Source: an uncultured Caryophanales bacterium
GTDB taxonomy: Bacteria > Bacillota_I > Bacilli_A > RF39 > UBA660
DNA length: 51,594 nt
Assembly (NCBI GenBank): GCA_947648915.1
Contig: CANSPQ010000007.1
Coordinates: 1-51,594, forward strand
Direction of reading: 5' to 3'
The position numbers and the translations under genes are program-made. The notes under the pieces were generated by a model. It ran no database searches and was not told the origin of the DNA. It worked only from the letters and a program-made list of their open reading frames with translations. Shown here one piece after another: positions 1 to 9,355 of the stretch; the first letter of the stretch is position 1, and each line of letters starts with the position of its first letter.

Positions 1-454
1 CTTCTTTCACTATATAATTCAATTTCCATTCAAGATATTTTTCATAAGTTATTTCATGTGTTTTTCTTAAATTTCTCATATAATTCCATTCTTCCATAAA
101 CTTTAGAATTAAATTATCTCTATCATTTCGGAAGTATTCTGAAATAGCAAAATCAATATTTATTTTTGGGTATAACTCTTCTAACCATAATAAAGAGTAA
201 ATAATATCTTCGTTATTATTAAAGTTGTATTCTTTAATACAATTAACATTTACATTTAAAATGTTGGCTATTTCTAATAGTCTATCTTCTTTTGGGTTTC
301 TATCACCTCTTTCATATCTTGCCATAGTTCTTCTTTTACTTTCACCAGTTAAGCCTAGTTTGTCTGACACTTCATCTTGTGTAAGTCCTTTAAACTTCCT
401 TGCAAAGGCAATTCTTGCTCCTTGTGATAAATTTTCTAATTCAAAAAATTTCAT
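1..454 (-). CDS. XRE-family helix-turn-helix regulator, cut by the window edge
   Basis: Read on the minus strand from an ATG at 454, with AGGAGA seven bases upstream, the frame stays open to the left edge (151 codons seen). Residues 9-65 form a Cro/C1-type HTH domain: QGARIAFARKFKGLTQDEVS, then a recognition helix region, RYERGDRNPKEDRLLEIANI and the usual hydrophobic end. The remainder (LWLEELYPKINIDFAISEYF) is a helical segment seen in standalone regulators of mobile or toxin loci, but I recognise no effector domain. It is likely a DNA-binding repressor, possibly acting on the palindrome just upstream of its own start. The C-terminus is missing, so total length is unknown. Confidence 0.8.
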   Translation of the reverse strand, partial: MKFFELENLSQGARIAFARKFKGLTQDEVSDKLGLTGESKRRTMARYERGDRNPKEDRLLEIANILNVNVNCIKEYNFNNNEDIIYSLLWLEELYPKINIDFAISEYFRNDRDNLILKFMEEWNYMRNLRKTHEITYEKYLEWKLNYIVKE

Positions 455-485
455 TTACATTCTCCTTTTCTTTTTAATAAAAATG

Positions 486-507
486 GCTAAGACATAATTA
501 TCTTAGC
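486..507. promoter_or_regulatory. Inverted repeat upstream of the XRE gene, candidate operator
   Basis: GCTAAGA at 486-492 is mirrored by TCTTAGC at 501-507 with an 8-base spacer, 32 bases upstream of the XRE start codon. There is no T-run on either side, which argues against a terminator. Autoregulation by the XRE protein is an inference from position. The rest of 455-759 holds only AT-rich sequence and the ppdK terminator; I see no gene in it. Confidence 0.4.
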
Positions 508-603
508 TTAATTCACAACAATTTTAAATTTTTTATTCAAATATTATATTTATCGCATTTTTTTGTCTCCTTTTTTATGTCGCAGAAATCATTATTTTCC
601 AGC

Positions 604-634
604 AAAAAAGACCAAGATTTTGAAATCTTAGTCT
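604..634 (-). terminator. Rho-independent terminator downstream of ppdK
   Basis: On the minus strand a 12-bp stem (arms at 609-620 and 623-634, one G-U pair) is followed directly by six T residues (604-609). It lies about 125 bases after the ppdK stop and points the right way to end that transcript. Confidence 0.8.
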
Positions 635-759
635 AATTTTAAATACAAATATCTATTTTTATATGAATTTTTAACTTATCATTAAATCAATTTTCAAACA
701 TATCTTAATGTCATTATTTTCAATAATTATAAGGGTTTAAGTAGGTTCGCCACTGCGGA

Positions 760-3390
760 CTATTTGTTCTCCTTTTCGCGTATAGCAGCTTGTGCAGCAG
801 CCAAACGAGCTACAGGCACACGATATGGAGAACATGAGACATAATTAAGTCCTATCATATCACAGAATGCAACACTGCTTGGTTCTCCCCCATGCTCACC
901 ACAAACTCCAAGTTCAATTTCAGGTCTTGTTTTTCTTCCACTTGTAATCGCATATTCCATCAATAATCCAACACCTTTTTGATCAATCTTCGCAAATGGA
1001 TCATTTTCAAATATCTTCTTATCATAATAGTCTTTTAAGAATTTAGAAGCATCATCTCTAGAAAAACCAAATGTAAGTTGTGTTAAATCATTGGTACCAA
1101 AACTAAAGAATTCAGCTTCGGTTGCAAGTTCATCTGCTAACATACAAGCTCTTGGTGTTTCAATCATAGTTCCTACTTGATAGTCAATTTTAGCTTGATT
1201 TACTTCTAATACTTTTTCGGCAATCTCTGTTACCAATCCTTTGACATATTTTAATTCTGTTAAATCCGTAATCAAAGGAATCATAATTTGTGGTTTTACT
1301 GAAATTCCCTCACGAGATACCATAATAGCAGCTTCTAATACAGCTCTTGTTTGCATTACCGCAATTTCAGGATAAGTAACATCCAATCTACAACCTCTAT
1401 GTCCCATCATAGGATTGAATTCTTTCAAAGAATCAATTCTTTCTTTTAATGCTTCAAATGTCATAGAAAGTGAATCTGCTAATGCTTTGATTTCATCATC
1501 CGTATGTGGTAGGAATTCATGTAAAGGTGGATCCAAATAACGAATTGTAACTGGAAGCCCTTTCATGGTTCTAAACAGTTCAACAAAGTCTCCCCTTTGC
1601 ATTTCTAGTAACTGATTAAGTGCTTCAATTCTCTGTTCTTTCGTTTCAGCTGTAATCATTCTACGTACTTGAAAAATTCTTTCATCACTAAAGAACATAT
1701 GCTCTGTACGACATAGACCGATTCCCTCTGCCCCAAACTTCATTGCTTGAGCAGCATCCCTCGGTGTATCTGCATTTACCTTTACTTTTAATCTACGGTA
1801 TTTATCAGCCATATTCATAAATGTTTCAAAATCGCCACTAATACTTGGTTCAACGGTTGCAATTTGTTCTCCGTATACCATTCCTGTACTACCATCGATC
1901 GATAGATAGTCTCCTTCATGATAAACCGTTCCATCTGGTGTGGTTAATGTTTTTCCTTCTTCATCCACAATGAGACTACTACATCCGCATACACAGCATC
2001 TACCCATTCCACGCGCTACAACAGCAGCATGAGAAGTCATTCCCCCACGAACGGTTAAAATTCCATTTGCCTTTGCCATTCCAGAAATATCTTCTGGGGA
2101 AGTTTCCAAACGGACAAGTAATGTTTCTTCTCCTCGTTCACTTGCTTCCATTACATCTTTGGCATGGAAATAAATACGTCCTGTTCCTGCACCTGGAGAA
2201 GCTGCAAGTCCTTCTGCAATTACTTTACCATTTTTTAAAGCAGTTGGCTCAAATGTTGGATGCAATAACTGATCCAAATCATTTGGACTGACACGTAATA
2301 CGGCTTCCTCTTCCGTAATCATACCTTCATTCAATAAATCCAAAGCCACTTTTAACCCTGCACTTGCAGTACGTTTTCCATTACGTGTTTGTAACATGAA
2401 TAATTTACCATTTTCAATCGTAAATTCCATATCTTGCATATCTTTATAATGATTTTCTAAGGTTGTAGCAATTTCTGTAAATTGATCGTATACCTCTGGC
2501 ATTACTTCCTTTAAAGTTTCGATACTAGCAGGAGTACGAATTCCCGCAACCACATCTTCTCCTTGCGCATTCATAAGATATTCTCCATATAGTTTTTTCT
2601 CACCTGTTGCTGGATTACGCGTAAAGGCAACCCCTGTTCCTGATGTTTCGCCACTATTTCCATATACCATTTCTTGTACGTTAACGGCAGTTCCCCAACT
2701 ATCTGGAATTTCATTCATTTTACGGTATACTTTTGCCCTATCATTATTCCAAGAACGGAATACTGCTTGTACTGCTTCTAATAATTGTACTTTTGGGTCT
2801 TGCGGAAATGGATTTCCATCTAACTCTTCATACAACTTTTTATAAGATTGTGTAATATCATACATATCATCGGCTGTTAAATCCGTATCGAATTCAGCAT
2901 GTTCATTTGCTTTTTTTTCTTCCAAAATACGTTCGAATTGATTTTTATCAAAGCCTTTTACTACATCTGCAAACATGCTGATAAAACGACGATAAGAATC
3001 GTATACGAAACGTTTGTTATTTGTCTTATTCGAAAATCCTTCTGCAACTACATCATTCAACCCTAAGTTTAAAATAGTATCCATCATACCTGGCATACTC
3101 GCGCGTGCTCCACTACGTACAGATACCAAAAGTGGGTTTTCAGAGCTTCCAAATTGCTTTCCTGTTTTCGATTCCAATTCTGTCATTTTTTGGAATATTT
3201 CAGACTGAATTTCCTCACTAATTTGTTCCCCATCTTCATAATATTGATTACAAGCTTCTGTCGTTACTGTAAAACCACTCGGAACTGGTAATCCAATGTT
3301 AGTCATTTCTGCTAGATTTGCTCCTTTTCCACCAAGTAAATCTCTCATATCTTTATTTCCTTCATGAAAAAGATATACATATTTTGCCAT
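760..3390 (-). CDS. ppdK: Pyruvate, phosphate dikinase
   Basis: This 876-residue enzyme interconverts pyruvate + ATP + phosphate with phosphoenolpyruvate + AMP + pyrophosphate in the cytoplasm; in many anaerobes it serves glycolysis beside or instead of pyruvate kinase. The N-terminal nucleotide-binding domain opens with YLFHEGNKDMRDLLGGKGAN; the swivelling phosphohistidine domain has GGMTSHAAVVARGMG with His454; the C-terminal PEP-utilising barrel ends with GVCGEHGGEPSS, whose Cys830 is the expected acid/base residue. Length matches the clostridial enzymes. I chose the ATG at 3390 because GGGAGG lies about eight bases upstream; an upstream in-frame start at 3435 falls inside the promoter. 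It is monocistronic with its own promoter and terminator. Confidence 0.97.
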   Translation of the reverse strand: MAKYVYLFHEGNKDMRDLLGGKGANLAEMTNIGLPVPSGFTVTTEACNQYYEDGEQISEEIQSEIFQKMTELESKTGKQFGSSENPLLVSVRSGARASMPGMMDTILNLGLNDVVAEGFSNKTNNKRFVYDSYRRFISMFADVVKGFDKNQFERILEEKKANEHAEFDTDLTADDMYDITQSYKKLYEELDGNPFPQDPKVQLLEAVQAVFRSWNNDRAKVYRKMNEIPDSWGTAVNVQEMVYGNSGETSGTGVAFTRNPATGEKKLYGEYLMNAQGEDVVAGIRTPASIETLKEVMPEVYDQFTEIATTLENHYKDMQDMEFTIENGKLFMLQTRNGKRTASAGLKVALDLLNEGMITEEEAVLRVSPNDLDQLLHPTFEPTALKNGKVIAEGLAASPGAGTGRIYFHAKDVMEASERGEETLLVRLETSPEDISGMAKANGILTVRGGMTSHAAVVARGMGRCCVCGCSSLIVDEEGKTLTTPDGTVYHEGDYLSIDGSTGMVYGEQIATVEPSISGDFETFMNMADKYRRLKVKVNADTPRDAAQAMKFGAEGIGLCRTEHMFFSDERIFQVRRMITAETKEQRIEALNQLLEMQRGDFVELFRTMKGLPVTIRYLDPPLHEFLPHTDDEIKALADSLSMTFEALKERIDSLKEFNPMMGHRGCRLDVTYPEIAVMQTRAVLEAAIMVSREGISVKPQIMIPLITDLTELKYVKGLVTEIAEKVLEVNQAKIDYQVGTMIETPRACMLADELATEAEFFSFGTNDLTQLTFGFSRDDASKFLKDYYDKKIFENDPFAKIDQKGVGLLMEYAITSGRKTRPEIELGVCGEHGGEPSSVAFCDMIGLNYVSCSPYRVPVARLAAAQAAIREKENK

Positions 3391-3420
3391 ATTATAGCCT
3401 CCCTTTACTCTAATAGAACT

Positions 3421-3449
3421 ATTATAACAAACCAAATTATTTTATTCAA
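3421..3449 (-). promoter_or_regulatory. SigA-type promoter of ppdK
   Basis: Minus-strand -35 TTGAAT (3444-3449), 17-bp spacer, -10 TATAAT (3421-3426). The ppdK start is 31 bases beyond the -10 box. It sits in the gap after the xerC stop. Confidence 0.85.
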
Positions 3450-3485
3450 GTAAATTGTCTTTATGTTTACAAATGAAAAGACAAG

Positions 3486-4376
3486 CTATTTTTTGCTCGC
3501 CCTAGGATGTGCATGTAAATAAACCTGCCTTAAATGTTCATTGGATATATGGGTATAAATTTGTGTCGTCGATAAATTCTCATGTCCCAGTAACTCTTGA
3601 ACACTTTTTAAATCGGCTCCCTCATTTAACATATGGGTTGCGAAGGTATGCCTTAATACATGGGGACTGATATGATATTTTAAAGCACCTTTTTGAATAA
3701 TTTTATTTAAAATCATTCTAACGCCTGCTGTTGTTAAGGGATTTCCCAAATGATTGAGTAAAAGAAAATTATTGTTTTTATTCTTAAGTAGGGCAGGCCT
3801 TATATCAGAAAGATAAGTCTTGAGCAGAGATTGTAAACGAGATCCATATAAAACATAACGTTCTTTGCTACCTTTTCCCATTACCTTAATTTTCCAATCA
3901 TAAAAATTGATATCACTAATTTGAATTGCTATCAATTCGCTTACACGAACCCCAGTTGCATACATCAGTTCTAACATAACCGCATCCCGCATGCCTAGTG
4001 GTGTTGTTTCATCTGGAATTAAAAGTAAATCTTCTAATTCATTGGTATACAAAAATTTAGGGAGCGTTTGATCTAATTTGGGATTGGAAATTAATTTCAT
4101 TGGATTTTTAGTAATGACTTGTTCTTTCATTAAATATTTATAAAAACTTCTAAGACAACTAATATGTCTTGCGATTGTTCTTTTGGCATAATTTTTAGAA
4201 TACAAATAAGATAAGTAATTACGAATCACCTTATAGTCGACATTTTCTATTGCAAGTCCTTCTTTTACTAAAAATGTATGATAATCGTCTAAATCATTTT
4301 GATAAGAAGTAATAGTATAATTAGACCTATTTTTTAACGTTAAATTTTCTAAAAAAGCAGAAAAATAATTATCCAT
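3486..4376 (-). CDS. xerC: Tyrosine recombinase XerC/XerD type
   Basis: This 296-residue protein has an N-terminal SAM-like core-binding domain (about 1-90) and a C-terminal catalytic domain with every tyrosine-recombinase residue: Arg144 (TGVRVSEL), Lys168 (GKGSKERYV), His239 and Arg242 (HVLRHTFATHML), His265 (LLGHENLSTT) and the nucleophile Tyr274 (QIYTHIS). The length is typical for the chromosome-dimer resolvases that act at dif with FtsK, and an ftsK homologue is in this window. Position downstream of topA matches the codV/xerC locus of Firmicutes, which is why I favour XerC over XerD. Its ATG overlaps the end of the upstream gene by 8 bp, indicating translational coupling. Confidence 0.9.
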   Translation of the reverse strand: MDNYFSAFLENLTLKNRSNYTITSYQNDLDDYHTFLVKEGLAIENVDYKVIRNYLSYLYSKNYAKRTIARHISCLRSFYKYLMKEQVITKNPMKLISNPKLDQTLPKFLYTNELEDLLLIPDETTPLGMRDAVMLELMYATGVRVSELIAIQISDINFYDWKIKVMGKGSKERYVLYGSRLQSLLKTYLSDIRPALLKNKNNNFLLLNHLGNPLTTAGVRMILNKIIQKGALKYHISPHVLRHTFATHMLNEGADLKSVQELLGHENLSTTQIYTHISNEHLRQVYLHAHPRASKK

Positions 4377-5109
4377 ACATTAATTCCTTTTCATCATCTG
4401 TTAAAAATTCATCATCTGAATCTCTTCCATTAGAATCTTCTACGAATGGTTCTATATGATGTCTATTTACTAATGCTGGCTTGATATGACATCCATATTC
4501 CGTCGTTTTTAATCTTCTAAAATTAATATATGATAACATTTCCAGCAAAATATCATTTTTATATTCTATTTGTTCATCATAATCATTCGATTGTATACAA
4601 GAATAAATTTTTTGAATCAATTTTATAGAAAGATTTCCATCACTTAACATATCTTGATTGTTTTTCACTTTATCTAAAATATAATCCCTATAAATTCTAA
4701 GAGAAAATAAAATTTTCGTGAACTCTTTTGTCATAGGTCTTTTTTGAAAACTATGCAGTATCTGTGTTTCATTCTGATGTTGGTGATAGCGATGCTCATT
4801 TTGAAAATTTAATACTTGAATTAATACACTATCTACTATATTTTCTTCTACAAATAGTAATGGCAAATAACAAGTTTCATGATTCATTTGATATTGAATA
4901 TAACCATATACGCTATTCCAATCAAATTGGTTTGGAGCAATACTACTCTTTTTTAGACATTCAATAAAATCTTCCTTTCCCAATGAAACAGTTAATAAAT
5001 CAATTTCATATAATTCATTTTTCTCTTTATAATTCTTTCCATCCCGACTCAAAGGAACATAAAAGCGATTCAAATATTTATCGGAAATCCATAAACTATA
5101 CTTTGCCAT
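4369..5109 (-). CDS. Protein of unknown function between topA and xerC
   Basis: I do not recognise this 246-residue protein. No signal peptide or membrane segment is visible. It begins MAKYSLWISDKYLNRFYVPL and ends with a strongly acidic tail (SNGRDSDDEFLTDDEKELMYG). The middle is mixed alpha/beta with many charged residues. The start at 5109 follows AGGTGGT six bases upstream; the longer in-frame reading to 5175 would run back into topA. It lies 49 bases after the topA stop and overlaps the xerC start by 8 bp, so it is probably part of the topA-xerC operon. In Bacillus the gene at this position is trmFO; this protein shows no FAD-binding motif and is not TrmFO. Confidence 0.75.
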   Translation of the reverse strand: MAKYSLWISDKYLNRFYVPLSRDGKNYKEKNELYEIDLLTVSLGKEDFIECLKKSSIAPNQFDWNSVYGYIQYQMNHETCYLPLLFVEENIVDSVLIQVLNFQNEHRYHQHQNETQILHSFQKRPMTKEFTKILFSLRIYRDYILDKVKNNQDMLSDGNLSIKLIQKIYSCIQSNDYDEQIEYKNDILLEMLSYINFRRLKTTEYGCHIKPALVNRHHIEPFVEDSNGRDSDDEFLTDDEKELMYG

Positions 5110-5158
5110 ACTACCACCTAGCTTCAGTATATCACAGTTTTTGAAAAAGAAAAAGTGA

Positions 5159-7186
5159 CTATTTTTCATAGTCACAACTACTACATTTAATTTTATTTTT
5201 CTTAGTAGTTAACATATTTCCACACTCTGGGCACTTTTCTCCAGTCGGTTGATCCCAGTATGCAGTTTTACAAGTAGGATAATTGTTACATCCATAAAAT
5301 ACTTTCCCTTTTTTACTTTTTTTCTCTACAATTTTTCCATCACAGTTAGGACAGTCACAAATTTCTACTACTTGTTTTGGATCTGATTTGATATATTTGC
5401 ACTCAGGGTAGTTACTACAAGCAATAAATGAACCATATCTACCTTTGCGAACCACAAGTGGATTTCCACAATTTGGGCAATCTTCTCCTACTTTTTCTGG
5501 CTCTTTTTTCTGCATTTTATCAAAAGCTTCTTTTAAGGCAGGATCAAAATCATGATAGAATTTTTCTAATGTTTCGTACCATACTTGATTTCCTTCTGCA
5601 ATTTTATCGAGATCATCTTCCATGTCTGCTGTATACTTTACATTGATAATATGACTAAAATGTTCTTGTAACTTATCAGTTACTTCAATTCCAATCTCAG
5701 TTGGGACAAATTTTTTATCTACCAAATTGGCATAACCCCTCGCTTGAATCGTTTCCATTGTTTTGGAATAAGTACTAGGACGTCCAATACCTAGTTCTTC
5801 CATTGCATGTACCAACTTGGCCTCTGTATAACGTGCAGGCGGTTGCGTAAAATGTTGTTCTTTATCAATTTGATTAGAAACAAGTACACTTGATTGATAA
5901 GAATCAAGTGGTGGTAACGATTTTTCTGTTGTATCTTCATAATCTGCATATACTTTCAAATAACCATCAAATGTAATAATTTGCCCTGTTGCCTTAAACT
6001 GATAATTGTTGTTATCAAGAATAACAGTTGTATTATTTGTTTTTGCAGCACTCATCAGACTTGCTAGTGTACGATAATAAATCATTCGATACAATTTGTA
6101 TTCTTCATCTGTTAAATAAGGTTTGACAGAAATGGGATCTCTTGTAATACTGGTTGGACGAATGGCTTCATGCGCATCTTGTACATTATCTGTTTTCTTA
6201 CCCTTTTTTACAACACCAATATATTCTTTTCCATATTTAGCTTCAATATGATGGAAAGTTTCATTGACAAAATCACCAGAAAGTCTTGTAGAATCTGTAC
6301 GCATATAAGTAATAAGTCCGACTGTTTCATCTGCAAGTTCAATTCCTTCATATAATTTCTGTGCAATCATCATCGTTTTTTTCGTACGCATTCCTAATTT
6401 AGAAGAGGCAACCTGTTGTAAGGTACTCGTGATAAATGGCATAGGACTCGCCTTACTTTTTTCTTTCTTGTCAACACTTTCAATTTGAAAAGCATTACTT
6501 AATTTATCTAATATTTCATTGCAAGCAATCTCATCTTTTATTTCTAGTTTTTTATGATTATACTCATATAAATCTGCGTCCATTTCGGCAAAATGAGCTG
6601 TAATGGTCCAATATTCTTGCTTTTCAAAGGCTTCAATTTCTCGTTCACGATCGACAATTAATTTTAAAGCAACACTTTGGACACGACCTGCACTGGATCC
6701 ACTCGTTTTCGACTGCATCAATTTACTCAAACGGAATCCAATGATACGATCTAATATTCTTCTCGTTTCCTGCGAATTGACTAAATTTTGGTCAATCTTT
6801 CTTGCATGTTTCAACGATTCTATAACGGCATTTTTGGTAATTTCATTAAAAACAATCCGATCTGAATTATTTTCATTTAGACCAAGTACATCGTATAAAT
6901 GCCAACTGATTGCTTCTCCTTCACGGTCAGGGTCGGTTGCTAGATATACAAAATCTGTTTTTTTGACATCCTTTTTTAAAGAATCAATTACACTTTTTTT
7001 CCCTTTTATCGTTATATAGTTGGGCTCAAAGTGATTTTCAATATCGACTCCAAGTCCATATTTTCCCTTGGTAGACAAATCTCTAATATGGCCTTTCGAT
7101 GAGGTTACCAAATAATCACTACCTAAATATTTTCCAATTGGTTTTACCTTGGCAGGCGACTCCACAATGACTAATTTTTTTGCCAT
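5159..7186 (-). CDS. topA: DNA topoisomerase I (type IA)
   Basis: This 675-residue enzyme relaxes negative supercoils by cutting one strand through a 5'-phosphotyrosine link. The Toprim domain is at about 1-115 (KLVIVESPAKVKPIGKYLG; LATDPDREGEAISW). The catalytic tyrosine is Tyr294 in LITYMRTDS. The C-terminus carries three four-cysteine zinc ribbons, beginning CPNCGNPLVV, CDCPNCDGKI and CPECGNMLTT, the last one compact. The start at 7186 has GGAAGTGG nearby and a consensus promoter upstream. It heads an operon with an unknown gene and xerC. Confidence 0.97.
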   Translation of the reverse strand: MAKKLVIVESPAKVKPIGKYLGSDYLVTSSKGHIRDLSTKGKYGLGVDIENHFEPNYITIKGKKSVIDSLKKDVKKTDFVYLATDPDREGEAISWHLYDVLGLNENNSDRIVFNEITKNAVIESLKHARKIDQNLVNSQETRRILDRIIGFRLSKLMQSKTSGSSAGRVQSVALKLIVDREREIEAFEKQEYWTITAHFAEMDADLYEYNHKKLEIKDEIACNEILDKLSNAFQIESVDKKEKSKASPMPFITSTLQQVASSKLGMRTKKTMMIAQKLYEGIELADETVGLITYMRTDSTRLSGDFVNETFHHIEAKYGKEYIGVVKKGKKTDNVQDAHEAIRPTSITRDPISVKPYLTDEEYKLYRMIYYRTLASLMSAAKTNNTTVILDNNNYQFKATGQIITFDGYLKVYADYEDTTEKSLPPLDSYQSSVLVSNQIDKEQHFTQPPARYTEAKLVHAMEELGIGRPSTYSKTMETIQARGYANLVDKKFVPTEIGIEVTDKLQEHFSHIINVKYTADMEDDLDKIAEGNQVWYETLEKFYHDFDPALKEAFDKMQKKEPEKVGEDCPNCGNPLVVRKGRYGSFIACSNYPECKYIKSDPKQVVEICDCPNCDGKIVEKKSKKGKVFYGCNNYPTCKTAYWDQPTGEKCPECGNMLTTKKNKIKCSSCDYEK

Positions 7187-7212
7187 ATGCCACTTCCTTT
7201 TTGATTAATACA

Positions 7213-7241
7213 TTTATACACTATTCATTTAAAAATGTCAA
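7213..7241 (-). promoter_or_regulatory. SigA-type promoter of the topA operon
   Basis: Minus-strand -35 TTGACA (7236-7241), 17-bp spacer, -10 TATAAA (7213-7218), 27 bases before the topA start. Only the last base of the -10 box departs from consensus. The remaining gap up to 7355 shows no clear gene or terminator. Confidence 0.88.
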
Positions 7242-7355
7242 TTTCGAAAAAAGAATTTTCAAAATCCGTCTTTTTTGGCTTCTTTTAAGACATCATTATA
7301 TATCAAATTTTATTTCATAATTTCTTCTTATAACTACGAATTTCAGAAGGCATTC

Positions 7356-8291
7356 CTAAAATTTCCCACATTTACTCCCCCAAGAATCTATCAATTTTTG
7401 ATCTTTGTATATTTTTAATAATTCGCAATGATTACTACAACGATTGCATTCCATTCCTTTGGTTTCAAATGAAATATCTCTAATATTTAATTGATAAGTT
7501 TTTCCAACTGCATTATTGTGCGCTAATATAGCGATTCCGATTGCACCCATTAAATGGCTATTGGCATCGACAATTACTTTTTCTCCTAACACCTCTTCAA
7601 AGTACTTCACTACCCCCTTATTTTTACTCACGCCACCTTGAAAAACAATAGGACCTTTTATCTTTTTTCCTTTTCCCACATTGTTCAAATAATTGAGTAC
7701 TATACTTTTGCAAAGTCCCGCTACAATATCTTTCTTTTCATATCCTAATTGCGCTTTATGAATGAGATCTGATTCTGCAAATACGGTACAACGAGCAGCA
7801 ATCTTAACTGGATTTTGACTTTCAAGTGCCATAGAACCAAATTCCTCAATTGGAATTCCTAAACGCTTAGCTTGACTCGATAAAAAGGATCCAGTTCCAG
7901 CTGCACATAAGGTATTCATAGAATAATCTGTTATGATTCCATTTTCCAACAATATAATTTTAGAATCCTGACCACCAATTTCTAAAATGGTATGCACATC
8001 AGGATAAGTAGAAAGGGTTCCTATCGCATGTGCTGTAATCTCATTTTTAACAATATTCGCATCGACCATTAATCCAATTAATTTACGGGCACTTCCAGTA
8101 GTTCCAATTCCTTTGATTTCATAACAGTCTGGCAAATCATTTTTTAAGCCATCCAATAAGTTTCTAACTGCCTCAATTGGATTTCCTTCTGTCCAAATAT
8201 ACAAAGAACGAATGATTTCATTGTTCTCATCTAAAATAACACCCTTTGTTGAAATTGATCCAATATCAATTCCTAAATAACATGGTTTCAT
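7356..8291 (-). CDS. 2-hydroxyacyl-CoA dehydratase activase (BadF/BadG/HgdC type ATPase)
   Basis: This 311-residue protein is an ASKHA-fold ATPase of the family that drives low-potential electrons into 2-hydroxyacyl-CoA dehydratases or related double-cubane proteins. The phosphate loop is GIDIGSISTKG (7-17). The two cysteines that hold the bridging [4Fe-4S] cluster of the homodimer are present: Cys129 (LCAAGTGSFL) and Cys168 (CTVFAESD). Unlike HgdC (about 260 residues) it has a C-terminal extension with Cys282, Cys285, Cys289 and Cys308, a possible extra metal site. It is the last gene of the operon and overlaps the gene before it by 4 bp. The actual substrate system is unknown. Confidence 0.88.
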   Translation of the reverse strand: MKPCYLGIDIGSISTKGVILDENNEIIRSLYIWTEGNPIEAVRNLLDGLKNDLPDCYEIKGIGTTGSARKLIGLMVDANIVKNEITAHAIGTLSTYPDVHTILEIGGQDSKIILLENGIITDYSMNTLCAAGTGSFLSSQAKRLGIPIEEFGSMALESQNPVKIAARCTVFAESDLIHKAQLGYEKKDIVAGLCKSIVLNYLNNVGKGKKIKGPIVFQGGVSKNKGVVKYFEEVLGEKVIVDANSHLMGAIGIAILAHNNAVGKTYQLNIRDISFETKGMECNRCSNHCELLKIYKDQKLIDSWGSKCGKF

Positions 8292-9355
8292 TTTTTTCGC
8301 CTCATTTCAATCATGTCATAAAAAGCTTCCAATCGCGTTTCAATCCCCACTTTAGATGTATTCGCATCAAAAGAAAAGAAAATGACAGGAACATCATATT
8401 GATTACAAATTTTATTGATAATTGGCATTGCTCCAATTTCCGGTGTACAGAAAGAAGATTTGATATGAATAATGCCATCATAATTGTGGGTACATAAATA
8501 TTTTGTTCTTCCAATATTATCTGCTGCATCTGCTCCCATTCGATATTGAATATATTCCCGTGCATATTTTAAATACTTTTTGACTTCTTTCTTTTTCTCA
8601 AATAATAAATAGTGTGCATTGGTATAACGCTTTACTTCAATACCATACTTGGCTAAAATCATTTCCAAATCATAATTCGCAAAAGGTTCCATTAAAGTAT
8701 AGAGTTCCCCAATCACACCAATTTTGAAACAGTTGGAAGGTTTTTCGATTGGAATTTTCTTTATCCTCCGAAAATGTTTCAAATATATATGCCTAAGATG
8801 AAAAAATCCTTTTGCTTTTTTAAAATCTTCTAACATTAATTGATTGGCATGAATGAAGGAATCTTTTTTGATCTCAAATCCAATATTCATACGAATATAG
8901 TCATCTACATGATCCATATATTTCACCATTTTGGAAGTAACAAAAAGATAATACAACGCTTTTATAATATGAAAATGGGAATCTATCTTTTTAAATTCTC
9001 TATAGATTTTACGTATATCTGTCTTTCCTTGACTAATCAAATTAATATAAGTAAATTGATAGCCTAAATCTTCTAAAATTTGATTTTGTAATTCACTATA
9101 ATATCCATAACGACATCCCCCGCCAGCTTGGATTAAGATATCTGCTTTCATATCTAATGCTTCAATAAAAGTACCTAATGTATATTTAAAGGGGGTACAG
9201 ACGAATTCAGGACTATATTTGGTTCCAAGTTCAATCGTTCGCGAACTAATTTTAGGAGCAATTAATATATTAGCATCTACAATATGATGTAATAAATATT
9301 CAACAGGAATACTGTAGTTTCCCATATGTGGGAATGAAATCGTTTTTTTAGACAT
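8288..9355 (-). CDS. 2-hydroxyacyl-CoA dehydratase-like Fe-S protein
   Basis: This 355-residue protein belongs to the HgdA/HgdB, BcrB/C dehydratase or reductase superfamily. It starts SKKTISFPHMGNYSIP and has cysteines in typical cluster positions: Cys53 (PEFVCTPFKYTLG), Cys81 (IQAGGGCRYGYY) and a late one in SSFCTPEIGAMP. In the family such cysteines bind a [4Fe-4S] or double-cubane cluster activated by the ATPase partner. The N-terminal GxxTPYE-type signature of classic dehydratase subunits is not obvious. It overlaps both neighbours (4 and 8 bp), so the three products are probably made together and may form one complex. Substrate is unknown; a double-cubane reductase is an alternative to a dehydratase. 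Confidence 0.8.
   Translation of the reverse strand: MSKKTISFPHMGNYSIPVEYLLHHIVDANILIAPKISSRTIELGTKYSPEFVCTPFKYTLGTFIEALDMKADILIQAGGGCRYGYYSELQNQILEDLGYQFTYINLISQGKTDIRKIYREFKKIDSHFHIIKALYYLFVTSKMVKYMDHVDDYIRMNIGFEIKKDSFIHANQLMLEDFKKAKGFFHLRHIYLKHFRRIKKIPIEKPSNCFKIGVIGELYTLMEPFANYDLEMILAKYGIEVKRYTNAHYLLFEKKKEVKKYLKYAREYIQYRMGADAADNIGRTKYLCTHNYDGIIHIKSSFCTPEIGAMPIINKICNQYDVPVIFFSFDANTSKVGIETRLEAFYDMIEMRRKK

Noticed and set aside
225-497. Plus-strand open frame of 90 codons
   Set aside because: It is antisense to the XRE regulator, whose minus-strand frame has a clear HTH domain and ribosome site.
6603-7019. Plus-strand 138-codon frame inside topA
   Set aside because: It is antisense to conserved Toprim and active-site coding sequence and has no ribosome site; a shadow frame.
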